Shown here piece by piece: positions 46,290 to 57,574 of a stretch of DNA of 64,000 bases. The notes under the pieces were generated by a model. It searched no databases and was not told the DNA's origin. It saw only the letters and a list, made by a program, of their open reading frames with translations. Source of the DNA: Akebia trifoliata (lineage: Eukaryota > Streptophyta > Magnoliopsida > Ranunculales > Lardizabalaceae); assembly GCA_017979445.1 (NCBI GenBank), contig JADQWC010000453.1, positions 1 to 64,000 on the forward strand, written 5' to 3'. Both the position numbers and the translations under genes were made by a program. Position 1 is the stretch's first letter; each line of letters begins with the position of its first letter.

Positions 46290-47495
46290 TTCTCCGAAGA
46301 AGCATCAAGGAAGGAACGACAAACCCTACTAAGATTAGCATCTCAATTCATCCTGTGCGCAGGAAATTTATACAAAAGGTCTTCTGATGGGATTCATCTG
46401 TCGTGTGTTGATGAAGATCAAGCTGAACAGATAATGGTTGTACTACATTCAGGAGAATGCGAGCCACACATGAGTGGGAAAATGTTAGCTAAGAAAATTA
46501 TGAGACAAGGATACTACTGGCCCACGATGGAAACAGATTGTCATCACATGGTCAAAACCTGTCATAAGTGCCAAATACATGCGAACCTTATACATGTGCC
46601 ACCATCTCAATTAGTAGGTTTGACTTCACCATGGCCATTCTCAGTCTGGGGAATTGACATTATTGGTAAAATATCGTCTAAGACATCAAACGGGCACGAA
46701 TACATTCTAGTTGCCATCGATTATTTTACCAAATGGGTCGAAGCTGCCTCTTATGCTGTCCTCACTGCGTCTCGAGTTGCAAAGTTTATTCAAACGAACA
46801 TCATCAGTCGATACGGGGTACCTTCGGAGTTGATCTCCAATACCGGGTCACACTTTAAAGCTGAGGTTATCAAATTGTGTTCAAAGTTCAAAATCTCACA
46901 CCATAAATCATCTCCTTACCGCCCTCAGACTAACGGAGCAGTCGAAGCAACTAATAAGAATATTAAGACTATCCTCAAGAAAATGTGTCAATCACATCGA
47001 GATTGGTCAGAAAAACTACCATTTGCATTATGGGCATATCGAACCTCAATTCGATCCTCCACTGGAGCTACTCCCTACTCCTTAGTGTATGGCATGGAAG
47101 CAGTCTTGCCAGTTGAAATGGAGATTCCATCTCTCAGGATTTTGTTAGAAAGTCAGTTGTCAGAAGCAGATTGGGTTTGCCAACAGTATGAAGAATTGAA
47201 TTTGATCGAAGAAAAACAACTAAGAGCTTTATATCACGTACAAGCTTATCAAAGAAGAGTCGCTCACGCATTTGACAAAAAGATCAAGACCCATCACTTA
47301 CAAGTCGGGGACTTAGTACTCAAAGAGAATCGGACACCTATTTTTGACCCTAGAGGGAAGTTCAAACCAAATTGGGGAGGTTCGTTCATCATCAAGGAAA
47401 TATTACCAGGAAAAGCTGTCAGACTTCAAGATCATGATGGAATCGAATTACCAGAACCAACCAACCTTGACCAAATTAAACGGTACTACATTTAA
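46290..47495 (+). pseudogene. Integrase of the Tat/Ogre pol
   Basis: The zinc-binding domain is readable at 46440-46580: HSGECEPHMSGKMLAKKI and CHKCQIHA. The catalytic core has WGIDIIGKI with the first Asp. The second block, expected as ITDNGSHF, reads ISNTGSHF (46831-46856), so the second catalytic Asp is Asn. The Glu in GAVEATNKNI is kept. The C-terminus has LWAYRTSIRSSTGATPYSLV, VGDLVLKE and FKPNWGGSFIIKEILPGKA, ending with TAA at 47493. The open stretch from 46434 to the end is the longest intact pol piece (353 codons). It would insert cDNA into the genome, but the missing Asp should abolish this. Confidence 0.9.
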
Positions 47496-49018
47496 GGAGG
47501 CCATCTTTGGCCGAATCAATCCTCATATTACCCAGTTACCCAGTTCAACATATCCTTTCTCAACCCCTTTGCAGCCTTTTCAAAAATAAAAATTATGCCT
47601 TTTTCTTTCTCAGCCCGATCACCTAACCTAGGGGAGGGAAAATTTGAACTACGTTTTGGTCTGATCCCAAAATTCTGGGGTACGTAGGCAACCTGAGAAG
47701 TTACTTCAGGCCCGACCACATCAAAATAAAAATATATTTCCCCACACAATAAAAAAAAATTCAAAAAAAAAAAAAAAGAAAAAAAAAATCCAAAATGGGG
47801 AAGAAAATTTAAGGCAAAGTAAAAGAAATGCCACACAAGGGGCATTTGGGTTTTTGAACCTCAAAATTCCTTTCTTTTTACACCCAGTCCTAAGTTTACC
47901 CATGAAAGTCCTCCTAAGTACCGTGCAAAAAGTCAAGGAAAATAGCAAAGTATGATCAGACAGTAACTCTAGAAGACAAGAAGATAAGAAAAAGATAAAA
48001 AAAAAGGAAAAAAAATGAACCCTGCTAAGTTGAAAACCCGAAAAGGGTGACTTAGGCAAAAATTAAGGCAAGCTCGCAAGATTGAAAATCTGAAAGGACA
48101 ACTTTGACAACAATCAGAGCTAAGAAAAAAGAAGAAAAAAGCTCGCTAGATCAAAAACCTGAAAAGGCGATATAGGCAAAAGTTAGAGCAAGCTCGATAG
48201 ATTGAAAACCTGAAAAGGCGATCTAGGCAAAAATTAGAGCAATAAAGAGAAACAGAAGAAAATCCCAAGCTGAGAGCGGTCCGAGCTGAAACATCAGAAG
48301 TCCGAATAATCAAGTTCAATACTTCGCTTAAACCAGGCATAGACTCAGAAGCCACAAGTATCTTGTCTATGATCGATCTGAAAATTTTTACTCGCCCAAG
48401 TGAACCAAGGGAGATAAGGGTGAATTCTATGATGAGTCTCAAAAGAAAATAATTTCGTACTCTTGAGCCTGACTCAAAATCTTCAATAAAATTAATCAAA
48501 ATTAAAAGTTGAGTCTTTATTGCGCTTGTGGTAATCAATTATTTCAAACCTTCATACAAGGGGCATTTTCTTTCTTCTTTAATGTAACTTTTCCCCCTTA
48601 TACTAGGGACATTTTTTTTTGCACGATGTGTTCAATTATTTTCAAGGCCATGTTCATTGTCAAACTAGAGGCATTTTTTTTTTTGAGCAATGTTAATCCT
48701 AAAAGATAATGAGAACCCCAAACTTAAGATTACCTTCTTGATAACAGTTTTTCGAAAAACTCTTGAGGTTCAAAAGAAATAAAAACTTAGGTTTTAAATT
48801 CATAAAACTTTTTGATAAATCCTTAAGATTCAAACAAAAGCATTTTTGATCTCACATAGGAGATATGGCATTCTTTCGTTCTCCAGATTTTTTTTCAGAT
48901 CCAATCATTCTTGGAATCGATCATTTCTCTTCCAGAATTATTCGTTCTCCGATTCGTTCTAATCAGTTTTCTCCAAATTCGTTCATTCTTTCCCAAAATT
49001 CATTCATTCCTCTGCCTG
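47496..49018 (+). other. 3' untranslated region of the Tat/Ogre element
   Basis: It includes the GGGGTACGTAGGCAACCTGAG motif region near 47670 (commonly seen after Tat pol), an A-run at 47750-47800, a tandem repeat at 48019-48245, and three pseudo-tract strings (AAGGGGCATTTTC at 48557, TAGGGACATTTT at 48605, TAGAGGCATTTT at 48666) that resemble the real polypurine tract. No gene. Confidence 0.6.
48019..48245 (+). repeat. Tandem repeat, about 60-75 bp units, in 3' region
   Basis: Three to four units of the form GCTCGCTAGATTGAAAACCT, GAAAAGGCGATCTAGGCAAA, AATTAGAGCAA. Similar arrays after pol are usual in Ogre-like elements. Confidence 0.75.
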
Positions 49019-49381
49019 TTTTGCTCAGTTGCCGCCAAGGGTTATCTTGGATTTTGCTCAGTTTCCGCCAAGGGTTATCTTGGATTTTGCTCAGTTGCCG
49101 CCAATGGTTATCTTGGATTTTGCTCAGTTACCGTCAAGGGCTAACTTGGATTTTGCTCAGTTTCCGCCAAGGGTTAACTTGGATTTTGCTCAGTTTCCGC
49201 CAAGGGTTAACTTGGATTTTGCTCAATTGTTGCCAAGGGTTATCTTGGATTTTGCTCAGTTTTCGCCAAGGGTTATCTTGGATTTTGCTCAGTTACCGCC
49301 AAGGGTTAAGTTGGATTTTGCTCAGTTGCCGCCAAGGGTTATCTTGGATTTTGCTCAGATGCCGCCAAGGGTTATCTTGGA
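49019..49381 (+). repeat. 33-bp minisatellite, 11 units, in frame
   Basis: Unit TTTTGCTCAGTTGCCGCCAA plus GGGTTATCTTGGA, repeated at exact 33-base spacing from 49019. Units differ by one to four bases (TTGCC/TTTCC/TTACC; TATC/TAAC). Since 33 is divisible by three and no unit contains a stop, all three forward frames stay open across most of it. It decays rightward into TTATGCTCAGATTATGCTCA-like shorter units up to about 49490. Confidence 0.9.
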
Positions 49382-49748
49382 TTTTTCTTAGTTATTGCCG
49401 AGGGTTTTCTCGGAATTATACTCAATTTATGCTCAGATTATGCTCAGGTTATGCTCAAATTATACTCAGATTTTACTCAGTTTCACACAGTGCACACACT
49501 TGCACATTTACACTTTTTAGTCAGGGAGAGTTCTCTAAAATTCAAGGATCTGACACTGTCAGTGAGACCTCGCGCTCAAGGACCTGATATTTTCTTTTAG
49601 TTCAGGGAGAGCTTTACCCTCAAGGATCCAAACACCTCGACGAATTGCTGAATCAGGCTACAAAATGAACTGTCACTAGCTTTGGCATTCGGATATCGCA
49701 CTATCTACCAAAATAGATTTGCTATCTAGTTTGCTTCAACCCTCTGCC

Positions 49749-49761
49749 AAAGAGGGGCATC
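49749..49761 (+). other. Polypurine tract of the Tat/Ogre element
   Basis: AAAGAGGGGCATC lies directly before the TG of the 3' LTR. Confidence 0.7.
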
Positions 49762-50540
49762 TGTAGACACCCCATTTTTGTATTCGCTTCTCGTCAACCC
49801 GATCGCAATTATTCCCAATGATGGATGTGTATTCCATTGCTTTATTTTGTTACCAGATGTGTTTCAGAAATCCGGATGAGGTATCTCAAACTGAAAAAAC
49901 CTTAGAAACCACGTTACATTAGTAAAACACGAACCCAGAAACATAGAAATCATCATCTTGCAGACCCAAAAAGAAGCTTCACGATAAAAATCACTAAAAA
50001 TTGACCAAATTACCAAAATATCCCTAACATCAAAACAACCCTAGAGCCTACGTTACGATTAGAAAAACTCTTTCGAGCACATAAAATAACAAATTGAAAT
50101 CAAATAAATCATATCACCAATTTTCACAGAATTCGACAAAATTATGAAAATGCCCCTCATAAAGTTTATGCCCATTTCACACAAAAAACTTCATAAATGA
50201 CACAAACCAATATTTTCATTGAATTCCTTACGAAAAATCGATTCTAAAACATATTAGAACATTAAAAACCGACTTAAAACGTGAAAAGTCCTCTCCGGGG
50301 CCAAAACGGTAATTTCACAATTTTCATAATTAAAAATTATTAAATTAATAAATAAAATATTAAATAATTAAAGTGAAACATTAATGAAATTAATTTAAAA
50401 ATTAGAACTAAAAAATCGATCAATCGGGCTTTCAAGTAAAATTATTGAGGGTTTGTGGGATATTTCTTTATGGACCCTTCCATTTGGGGGTCCAAAGAAT
50501 TAAAAAAATAATGGAGGGGGTTCTCCAAAAATTTAAAGCC

Positions 50541-50700
50541 AATTAAGCAAGACTAAATTCAAGGTATTAAAGTCAATCAAGTGAGACTGAAGTCAAAATT
50601 AAAGTCAATTAAGCAAGACTGAAGTCAAGATATTAAAAGTCAATCAATTAAGACTAAAGTCAAAATATTAAAAGTCAATCAAATAAGACCAAAAGTCATA
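50541..50700 (+). repeat. AGTCAATCAA-type short tandem repeats in U3 of 3' LTR
   Basis: Same array as 33627-33793, retained with nearly the same unit number. Confidence 0.65.
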
Positions 50701-50869
50701 GAATTCTAATAACTCAATCTAATAGAGTTCTAACTTAAAAACAATTCTACCTAAAACAATTCTAATTAAAACACAACTCTACCTAAAACAAGTCTAACTA
50801 AAACACAACTCTAATTAAAAGAACTCTAATTAAACATTAACTCTATCAAAATCAACCCCTAAAAAAATC

Positions 50870-50877
50870 TATAAATA
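50870..50877 (+). promoter_or_regulatory. TATA box of Tat/Ogre 3' LTR
   Basis: TATAAATA, same context as 33947-33954. Here it would drive transcription rightward into the copy-2 composite. Confidence 0.6.
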
Positions 50878-51485
50878 GAGGTGCTCACACCCTATTTTCG
50901 TATCAAGTCATAAACCCTAAGAGAAATAGGTCTAAAAACCCCCTAGCCTCCCATAAGCCCTAGTTTTGGAGCCCCAACTCCTTACCTAACATCCCTTCTT
51001 CGATTTTAGCCTCAAAAAATACCTAAAAGCCCTCCAAAAACATTCCAAAATTTATAACAAACTCAAAGAATTTAGATCCAAGAAAGTAGAGATACCTTGC
51101 CTCAGAGATCGGAAATCAAATCCGGATACAAAACGAAGCAAGAAGTACGGTACAAGGAGCAATTTTTGTCGGATCTGAGGGAACAAAGTCTTTGCTATCG
51201 GAAAGGTATAACTTCTTATTTTTTATTTTATTATTATCTAGGTTTTTTAGCAATGTAACCTATTTGGGAAGTTAGTAGAGACCGGCTTTGGCCGGGCAGG
51301 GTTGGTGCCTAACACCTTCCAACCCCGTAACATGATCTCCGAATTTAGTTTTTTCTATTCTAGATTAGTCCTTTATCTGTTTAGAGTCATTGATCGATTC
51401 CTAGACGGTAATAGCTAGGTGGCGACTCCCAAACCTCAAGGTTCAAAAGCGGATCCGCGTACCAAGCGGATCGAGGGCGCTTTCA

Positions 51486-51590
51486 AAGACCTTATCCTTT
51501 GAAAGGGCCAAACTCAATTTTTTTGCCACTCAGGACAAAGTAAGGTCATTAAGACCCTGACCCCCAAAAGGACCCAATTCTTCTCTTAGG
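51486..51590. repeat. 64-bp tandem array, copy 2, last part
   Basis: About 1.6 units after the Tat element, beginning with the right AAGAC duplication. With 25115-25288 and 32394-32840 it sums to about 11 units, the same as copy 1. Confidence 0.85.
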
Positions 51591-52578
51591 CGGGCAGGCC
51601 ACACTACAACTCAGGACAGTAGATGTCACTTAGGACCCTAAGCCACAAAAGGCCAAGCTAAGGCATACACAATCAAAAGAGTTTTCTTTTACTAATAATA
51701 GTTCTTGAGGTTACATGTATTCCAAGGTCTAGGAAACTCATGATCTGACATAGTAGCCAAGTAATCAATGCCTTTCTAAACAATTTTTATCATTCTATAA
51801 GGTTCTTCCCAGTTTGGACCTAACGTCCTATTGTTCAACTCTTTTGTGTTTTGGAAAACCTATGTAGTACAAGCTCTCTTTCTTTGAACTATCTTGAGCT
51901 TACTTTCTTGTTAAAGTATATCTCTATAGCTTCTGATGGTAGCTTTCTAGCCTTACTAATATTGTTTCTCATTTCTCTTCAAGCAAGTCCAACTCTACTA
52001 CTATCTGTTTGTTGTTCTGATCAGTTTGAACCACTTTTGAACCAATCTAGGGAAGTTATTTTCAGTAGGTATCACTGTCTCTTTTCCATAAGCAATAGCT
52101 AATGGAGATGATCAAGTAGAGGTTTTAACGGTTGTCCTATAGGCCCATAATACTCCATGCAATACTGTTGTCCACCTATCCTTCGCCTCTCTTAACATTT
52201 TTTTTAGTATGTTAATAAGTACCTTATTTTTTGCTTCAACTTAACCATTTTCCTATGGATATTGAGGTGAAGACAACACCTCTTTTGCTTCTTCTAATGT
52301 TAAGTAGAATAGCAAAGTCTCTCCTATAAATTTTATATACAACTATCCATCTAAGAGAGCATGGCACTCTGTTTTGGTCTTTACTCATCTTATCTCCTTA
52401 GGATCGTAAGGCAGGTGCCTTGATTAAAGGAAGATGATAATTGGATTCATCTAGCCTCAATCCCTTGCTGTTACTACTAAGTTGACTTGTTCAGGCTCAT
52501 CGATTGATTGTCTTCCTTGGAAATCAAGTGGAAGTTTTCTCCTATCCCATCTTGTTAGCATCGAGGATAAATGAGTAG
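51591..52578 (-). pseudogene. Integrase C-terminal part of reverse Tat-like pol, copy 2
   Basis: The reverse frame near 51830-51710 reads LGPNWEEPYRMIKIV and later EFPRPWNTCNL, the extreme C-terminus of gypsy integrase, which copy 1 lost. Near 52180-52080 it gives TTVLHGVLWAYRTTVKTST. Compared with copy 1, about 0.47 kb (copy-1 4665-5140, most of the catalytic core) is missing at about 52272. It ends where the Athila LTR begins. Confidence 0.75.
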
Positions 52579-53862
52579 TGTCTTAAAATACTAAATTATC
52601 TACACTTTTCCTATGCATTTATCTATCTTTTTGTCCTTATTTCATTATTTAGATAAAGAATTGAGTTAAGCCTCTATTTATCACATTTCATGTTATACCA
52701 TGTGAAGTAGGCATAATTGTACAAATAATTGTAAATATTAGAAAACAAATCAGGTGTGTTCACGGTACAAGTCAATGATCAACTTATCTAGATGGACACC
52801 ACATCACTTAAGTAAGAGTGCAATGCAATTAGGAAGTCAGATAAAGTATGCAGTGTAAAAATGAAGTCTTAATACTTCTAGAGCACTACGATGCGATGGA
52901 TTCTCAATGTGGTGTAGTCTTCCTTAGTTGACTTGCCCTAAATTTTCTCCATGCTATTTCACACGTGAGATTATATGCAAGAGTGATGACGGCTATATTT
53001 GGATTATTCGAGAAGATCTCAAGTCTATAAATAGATCATTTTCCCAATCTAGAAAAGTCTTTAGGATCTTGTCCCTTCTCTTCTTCTCTCATAATGCCCT
53101 TGGCATTCCTCTATAATTTTTATTTTCTAATTAGATTTTAACTTAGTAACTTCTGTAATTTCTCAAGGAGATAGTGTATCCTGGTTATCATGAATACAAG
53201 TATAGTTTTCCTTTATTTATCTTGTATACTAACCATGACCATAGGCTTGACTCATTCTATTAATAAGAGTAGGAAGCCTATGAGCAAGCTTTAATTCGGT
53301 GTTATTTGTTTATCTTTTCATGCTCTTTATAATATTTACAAGATTCATTTCAAGGTTTTATCGAACTCTAATAGATAAATGCTTTAGTTGAATCTCTACA
53401 CCTTATATGCTTAGATAAGATCAAGATAAACCATGCTTAAATTAGATATTTGGTAGGAGGCACTTCACACATTAGTAAGTGAAGGAGTCTTAACTATAGT
53501 ATTTTCTCAAAAGTTTCATGCCATATCTTCAAATTCAAGGAGTTCACACCAAGCCCTTATTAGTGAATGCAAAACATAATAAATTCCAATATAATTTTAT
53601 GTGATAATCGTAGGTTACTCTAATCACTAATAGATGTTTTATCTTTTGTTACCTAGCAGAATTTCCTTTTCTATTGCTTTAATTTTCAGCAATAATTTAT
53701 TCTTCATTTAGTTTCACAAAAACATAAAATAGATTTGACTTATCACTTAGATTAACTTCAATTCATTTGAAGTTCGTAACATCTCCCTTTTCTCTTGGGT
53801 TCGATCCCTTATTTGTCCACAAGCTAAAGAGAGGATAAAATATAATTTCTAATGGGATGACA
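52579..53862 (+). repeat. 5' LTR of Athila-like element, copy 2
   Basis: It aligns with 5442-6745 throughout. TATA box at 53026-53033. Ends GGGATGACA. Confidence 0.85.
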
Positions 53863-54827
53863 AAGACAACATCATGATTTTGGCACCACTATCTAGGAAA
53901 TGTGTAGTTGTTCTATGCTTGTTGAAGTTAATTTATTCTTTTTTTATTTCATTTATGTTTCTATTTTCTATCGATCTAAATTTTTTCAAAAAATTTGAAA
54001 AATCTATGTTCATTACAATCAGAGAAATAAACTAAGATCTGTATGAAAATTTTGAGCACAAATCCCTAGGTTTTGATGTGGAGAAGTGCACTGTTCACTA
54101 TATCATATTAATTTTTGAAAGTTGATTCTTCAATTTTTGACATTGTTATTATTTCTTCTTATAGATTATAGTGGTAGGTTCAGTTTTTGTTTTTTCTTTT
54201 CTTCTTTGTTCAGTTTTGATACTTTGTTTCTTTTGTAGATAGGAGAATTTTTGGACAAGAAGATCAAGTTCAATCCATTAAATCCAAGATTCATTCCATC
54301 TTGCTAAGTTTCTTTCCTTTGTTTTTCTTTCTTTTAGTTAGATTTCTTTTCTGTTTTAGATCCATTTGTATTATGAACGATGTAAAATTTTTAAAGTTCA
54401 TTAATTATCTAAAATGGTTTGGATTGTAATAAATTAGAGAATAACGACGATTAGACGACATCGTCACGACTCCTTAAGTTCACACACCAAATTTGGAGTT
54501 GATGGCCGAAGTTGACTTAACCATCTTCACCCCATCTAGCACGGAAGGTAAATTCGAAACACCCACGTCTCTCATTATTAGTGGGTTATTACTTGCCTTT
54601 GTTTATTATTTTTCACTTTCCACACATTTGGATTAGTTAATTAAGTTTTGTAAAGAGCACCCATCTTTTAGGGATGACATTATAAGTAAGGATTGGATGT
54701 GATTACCAATTTCGTGCTCTAATTAGGATAATCAACTCACTAGTCATCTATTTAAACTAATTAGAATCAATTAGACTTGACATAGGGCCCATTAGCTCAA
54801 TAAGAGAAATCCACTTCAAGTTGTGTT

Positions 54828-54970
54828 TATTGCACTTCTTGATCATATTTGGCATCTAGCAAGATCTTGCCTTCTTAAGGGGATAAACTCAATCTATTCG
54901 AGAAAGGAAGGTGATTTAAGAGTACCCTTACTTATGTATTGTGTATTGCCTTTGATGTGGAGATCTGAAT
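54828..54970 (+). repeat. Leader module, Athila copy 2
   Basis: Same ordered blocks as 7702-7850, upstream of gag. Confidence 0.5.
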
Positions 54971-55239
54971 GATCATAATTTAATTTCATAGAATCGAGTT
55001 GGAAGGCTAGTTGCACAATTTCTAATCAATTAAGAGTTGTTTATAGTTAGGTAACTTATATAGGTCAAGTCTTTTCTTTCGTGATTGTTTGAAATATTCT
55101 GTGGATTGCATGCTTGGTAGACGATCTAGAAGTAATACATTAGAACCATTTGATCCTGAGATCAAGCATACCATCTGTAGAATCTTTAAGAAACCATCAT
55201 TGAACATGATGGGTAATCGAGAGCAAGCTTTCTATGAGA

Positions 55240-56060
55240 TTTTTACTCTTATTTCTGTTACCCCACCTACATGCATTGTGTTACCATTAAACAATGCACC
55301 TTAATTTGAAATTAGGGAAACCACCATAAATATGTTCCCTAAGTTTCACAATTTAGAATGTGAATAACCGTATACCCACTTCAATCGATTATTGACCATA
55401 TGTCAAATCTTTACAAACTAGAATTTAGATGAGGCGAGTGTTAAGCTCATGTTATTTTCATTATCCTTGACAGATCACGCAGCTACATGGTTAAACTCTA
55501 TAACTCCCAATTTCATAAATTCATGGTCAAATTTTATCCAGTGGCTAAAATCGAGAAAATGAAAGATGTAATTAGAAATTTTAGAGGGTTTCAAGGTGAA
55601 ATTTTTTTCGAAACTTGGGAAAGATACAATGATTTGTTAGTCAAATGCCAATATTATGGCATTGAAAAAACATAGTTCGTGCAATACTTCTATCGAGGAT
55701 TAACAATGTATGAACATATCTTAATTGAGTCTATGTATAAATGTCAATTCATGAATCAAACTCCCAACTAAGCATACAATTTTCTAATTGAGCTAGCTGA
55801 GAGTACTCAAAATTGAAGTACTAGTAACGAAAAATTTGATAGAAAAAATTCTATTAAGAAGTCAAGAATTTATGAGATGAAAGTAGACCCTGATCTCAAA
55901 AATATTTTGTCCAATATAATGAGTGTTATACACAGTCTTACAAGGAAGCTAGATACTTTCAACATCTCAACATCCAGCCCTCACTAAGATTCTTGCTCAA
56001 TTTCACAAGTTTCAGTTGAGTAAACTTTTTTATGTGTTTTGTGTGATGCCAACGACCATT
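55240..56060 (+). pseudogene. gag: Athila-like gag, copy 2
   Basis: Readable blocks include TCIVLPLNNAP, then SLSLTDHAATWLNSI, NFRGFQGEIFFETWERYNDL and FYRGLT, in shifting frames with stops. Unlike copy 1 it keeps the zinc knuckle at about 56037-56078, CVLCDANDH-IEYC, spacing C-x2-C-x4-H-x4-C, with a stop inside. A 25-base stretch around 55505 (copy 1 8365-8420) is shortened. Confidence 0.7.
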
Positions 56061-56879
56061 AGATTGAATATTGTCCCAAATTGCCATATGTAAAGTCGAA
56101 TATGCCAATGCTGTTAATAGCTTTAGTATTTTTAGAAAACCCACTAAGACTTCTTATAGCCAAACATATCATCCAGATAATAGGTTCCATCCAAATTTTT
56201 TGTACAAAGAAAACGAACCTATTTAATTTAGTGGTCCGCCAAGTAACAATAGGAGCTATCCTAAACAAGTCAGACTTTTCATGAATCAACTCATTATTTT
56301 ATAAGTCCCGTATCAATCATGATAATCTATTGAATGTAGAGCCATAATCCTAAATTCCATGCCTAATTACAATTCATCTAACCAACAACAATCATCTTTA
56401 GAATCTATGATGGTAGAGTTGAAGAAGTAGCAATAACAACTTATCTAAACTCAACAGCTGACCAATAAATATCAAACTCAGATTAATCAAGTCACTGTTC
56501 AATCCATAGCTAAGATGACAATTCAGTTGGGTCAGTTTGCTCTTTCCCTTGGAGGGGCAGAAAAAAGGCAATTTCCTAGTCAAACTATTCCCAACCTTAA
56601 AGGATAACCTACGATTTCCAATGGACCGAAAGGACAATACGAGGTAGGAAGTCATTTAGGAAATCAATAAAATTTTGCCCAAGCTATTCATACCTTAAGG
56701 TCAAGAAAGAAGGTGGACGACAAGGTCTAACCTATTAACGAGGAAGATAATGTCCCAAAAAAGGACAAAATTCAAGTAGAAGAAATCATAGAATCTTCTA
56801 AAAAAATGGAGAAAGATTTTTAAAAAAATTTCCATCATTCCACCAATTCTTAAAGTTACATTTTCCCATCTCCTTTGAG

Positions 56880-57430
56880 ATAATAAGAAGAGTAAAAAAA
56901 TCGAAGGTGTCATCGAAATTTTTAAAATGTGCACATCAATATTTCATTTTTAGATGTCATTAAGCAATTACCTTCTCATGTAAAATTTCTGAAAGATTGG
57001 CTCACAACTAAGAGAAAAATATCATTTCTTTTGGAAGTCATCATAGTAGTTCAAGTTTCGTCTCTCATCCAACAAATTGTTGCATCAAAATTTAAAGACC
57101 CTGAATGTCCAACAATTTTCATTCACATTAGAGATCAAATGGTTGAAAAATGCCTCTTAGACTTAGGGGCAAGTATGAATCTTATACTCCGTATATAAAC
57201 AACTAGGTTTTAGGATTTTGAAAAACTTCGATATCACGTTGAGCTTAGTTGATAAGTCCATCAAGGTTCTCAATGGTATAATTAAAGATGTGCTAATGAA
57301 TGTCAAGGATTTCTATTTCCTAGTAAACTTTGTTGTCTTAGATAGAGAGTCAGTGATCAATTTACATAGTCATGTTCCTATAATCTTAGGACGTTTAATT
57401 TTAGCAACTCTTGATGTAGTCAATCGTTGT
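56880..57430 (+). pseudogene. Athila-like protease region, copy 2, truncated
   Basis: ISFLDVIKQLPSHVKFLKD near 56935-56995 and CLLDLGASMNLIL near 57155 (active-site DLGA), then VDKSIKVLNGIIKD and [16 protein letters not shown]. It ends at CAATCGTTGT (57430), which pairs with copy-1 position 10103. Confidence 0.7.
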
Positions 57431-57570
57431 TGTCGGTTTGACAACCGGACTGAAGGTTTCATCATAATCGAACCCCTCCTTTTGATTGAATCCCTTGGCA
57501 ACCAGTCTCGCTTTGTAGCGTTCAATCGAACCGTCTGACTTCTCTTTCATTTTGTAGACCCACAACGGAA
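57431..57570 (-). pseudogene. Ty1/copia reverse transcriptase fragment
   Basis: The reverse frame reads [40 protein letters not shown] and VK, the N-terminal RT signature of copia elements. It is about 45 codons long and open. Nothing else of a copia element adjoins it: left is Athila protease, right is a DUF7745-like frame. It looks like filler DNA at a breakpoint. Confidence 0.8.
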
Positions 57571-57574
57571 GTCT

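Larger units (their letters stand above)
32841..51485 (+). mobile_element. Full-length Tat/Ogre-type Ty3/gypsy retrotransposon (18.6 kb)
   Basis: It is bounded by LTRs TGTAGACACC...GGGCGCTTTCA and by exact AAGAC duplications at 32836-32840 and 51486-51490. The order is LTR, PBS, 3.3-kb leader, an extra ORF, gag, protease, RT, RNase H, second (plant-type) RNase H, integrase, repeat-rich 3' region, polypurine tract, LTR. The second RNase H and the extra ORF before gag define the Tat/Ogre lineage. Every gene has stops or shifts, so it is not autonomous now. Without the nested LTR it would be about 17.2 kb, large but usual for Ogre-like elements. Confidence 0.92.
49762..51485 (+). repeat. 3' LTR of Tat/Ogre-type element
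   Basis: TGTAGACACCCCATTTTTG to GGGCGCTTTCA, 1724 bp, uninterrupted, followed by the AAGAC duplication. It contains a U3 repeat block (50541-50700), TATA box (50870-50877) and the motif GGTGCCTAACACCTTCC (51304-51320). Confidence 0.92.
52579..57430 (+). mobile_element. Athila-like element, copy 2, truncated in protease
   Basis: 5' LTR 52579-53862, PBS TGGCACCACTATCTAGG at 53881-53897, leader, gag, and protease to 57430. It sits at the same base of the same reverse pol as copy 1 (junction ATGAGTAG/TGTCTTAAAATACT against ATGAGCAG/TGTCTCAAAATACT). The 3' two thirds and the 3' LTR are absent. Confidence 0.85.

Noticed and set aside
48865..49587. A 240-codon open frame over the minisatellite that looks like a repeat protein
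   Set aside because: The openness follows from a stop-free 33-bp unit and exists in three forward frames. No other coding signal, and the location is the element's 3' untranslated region.
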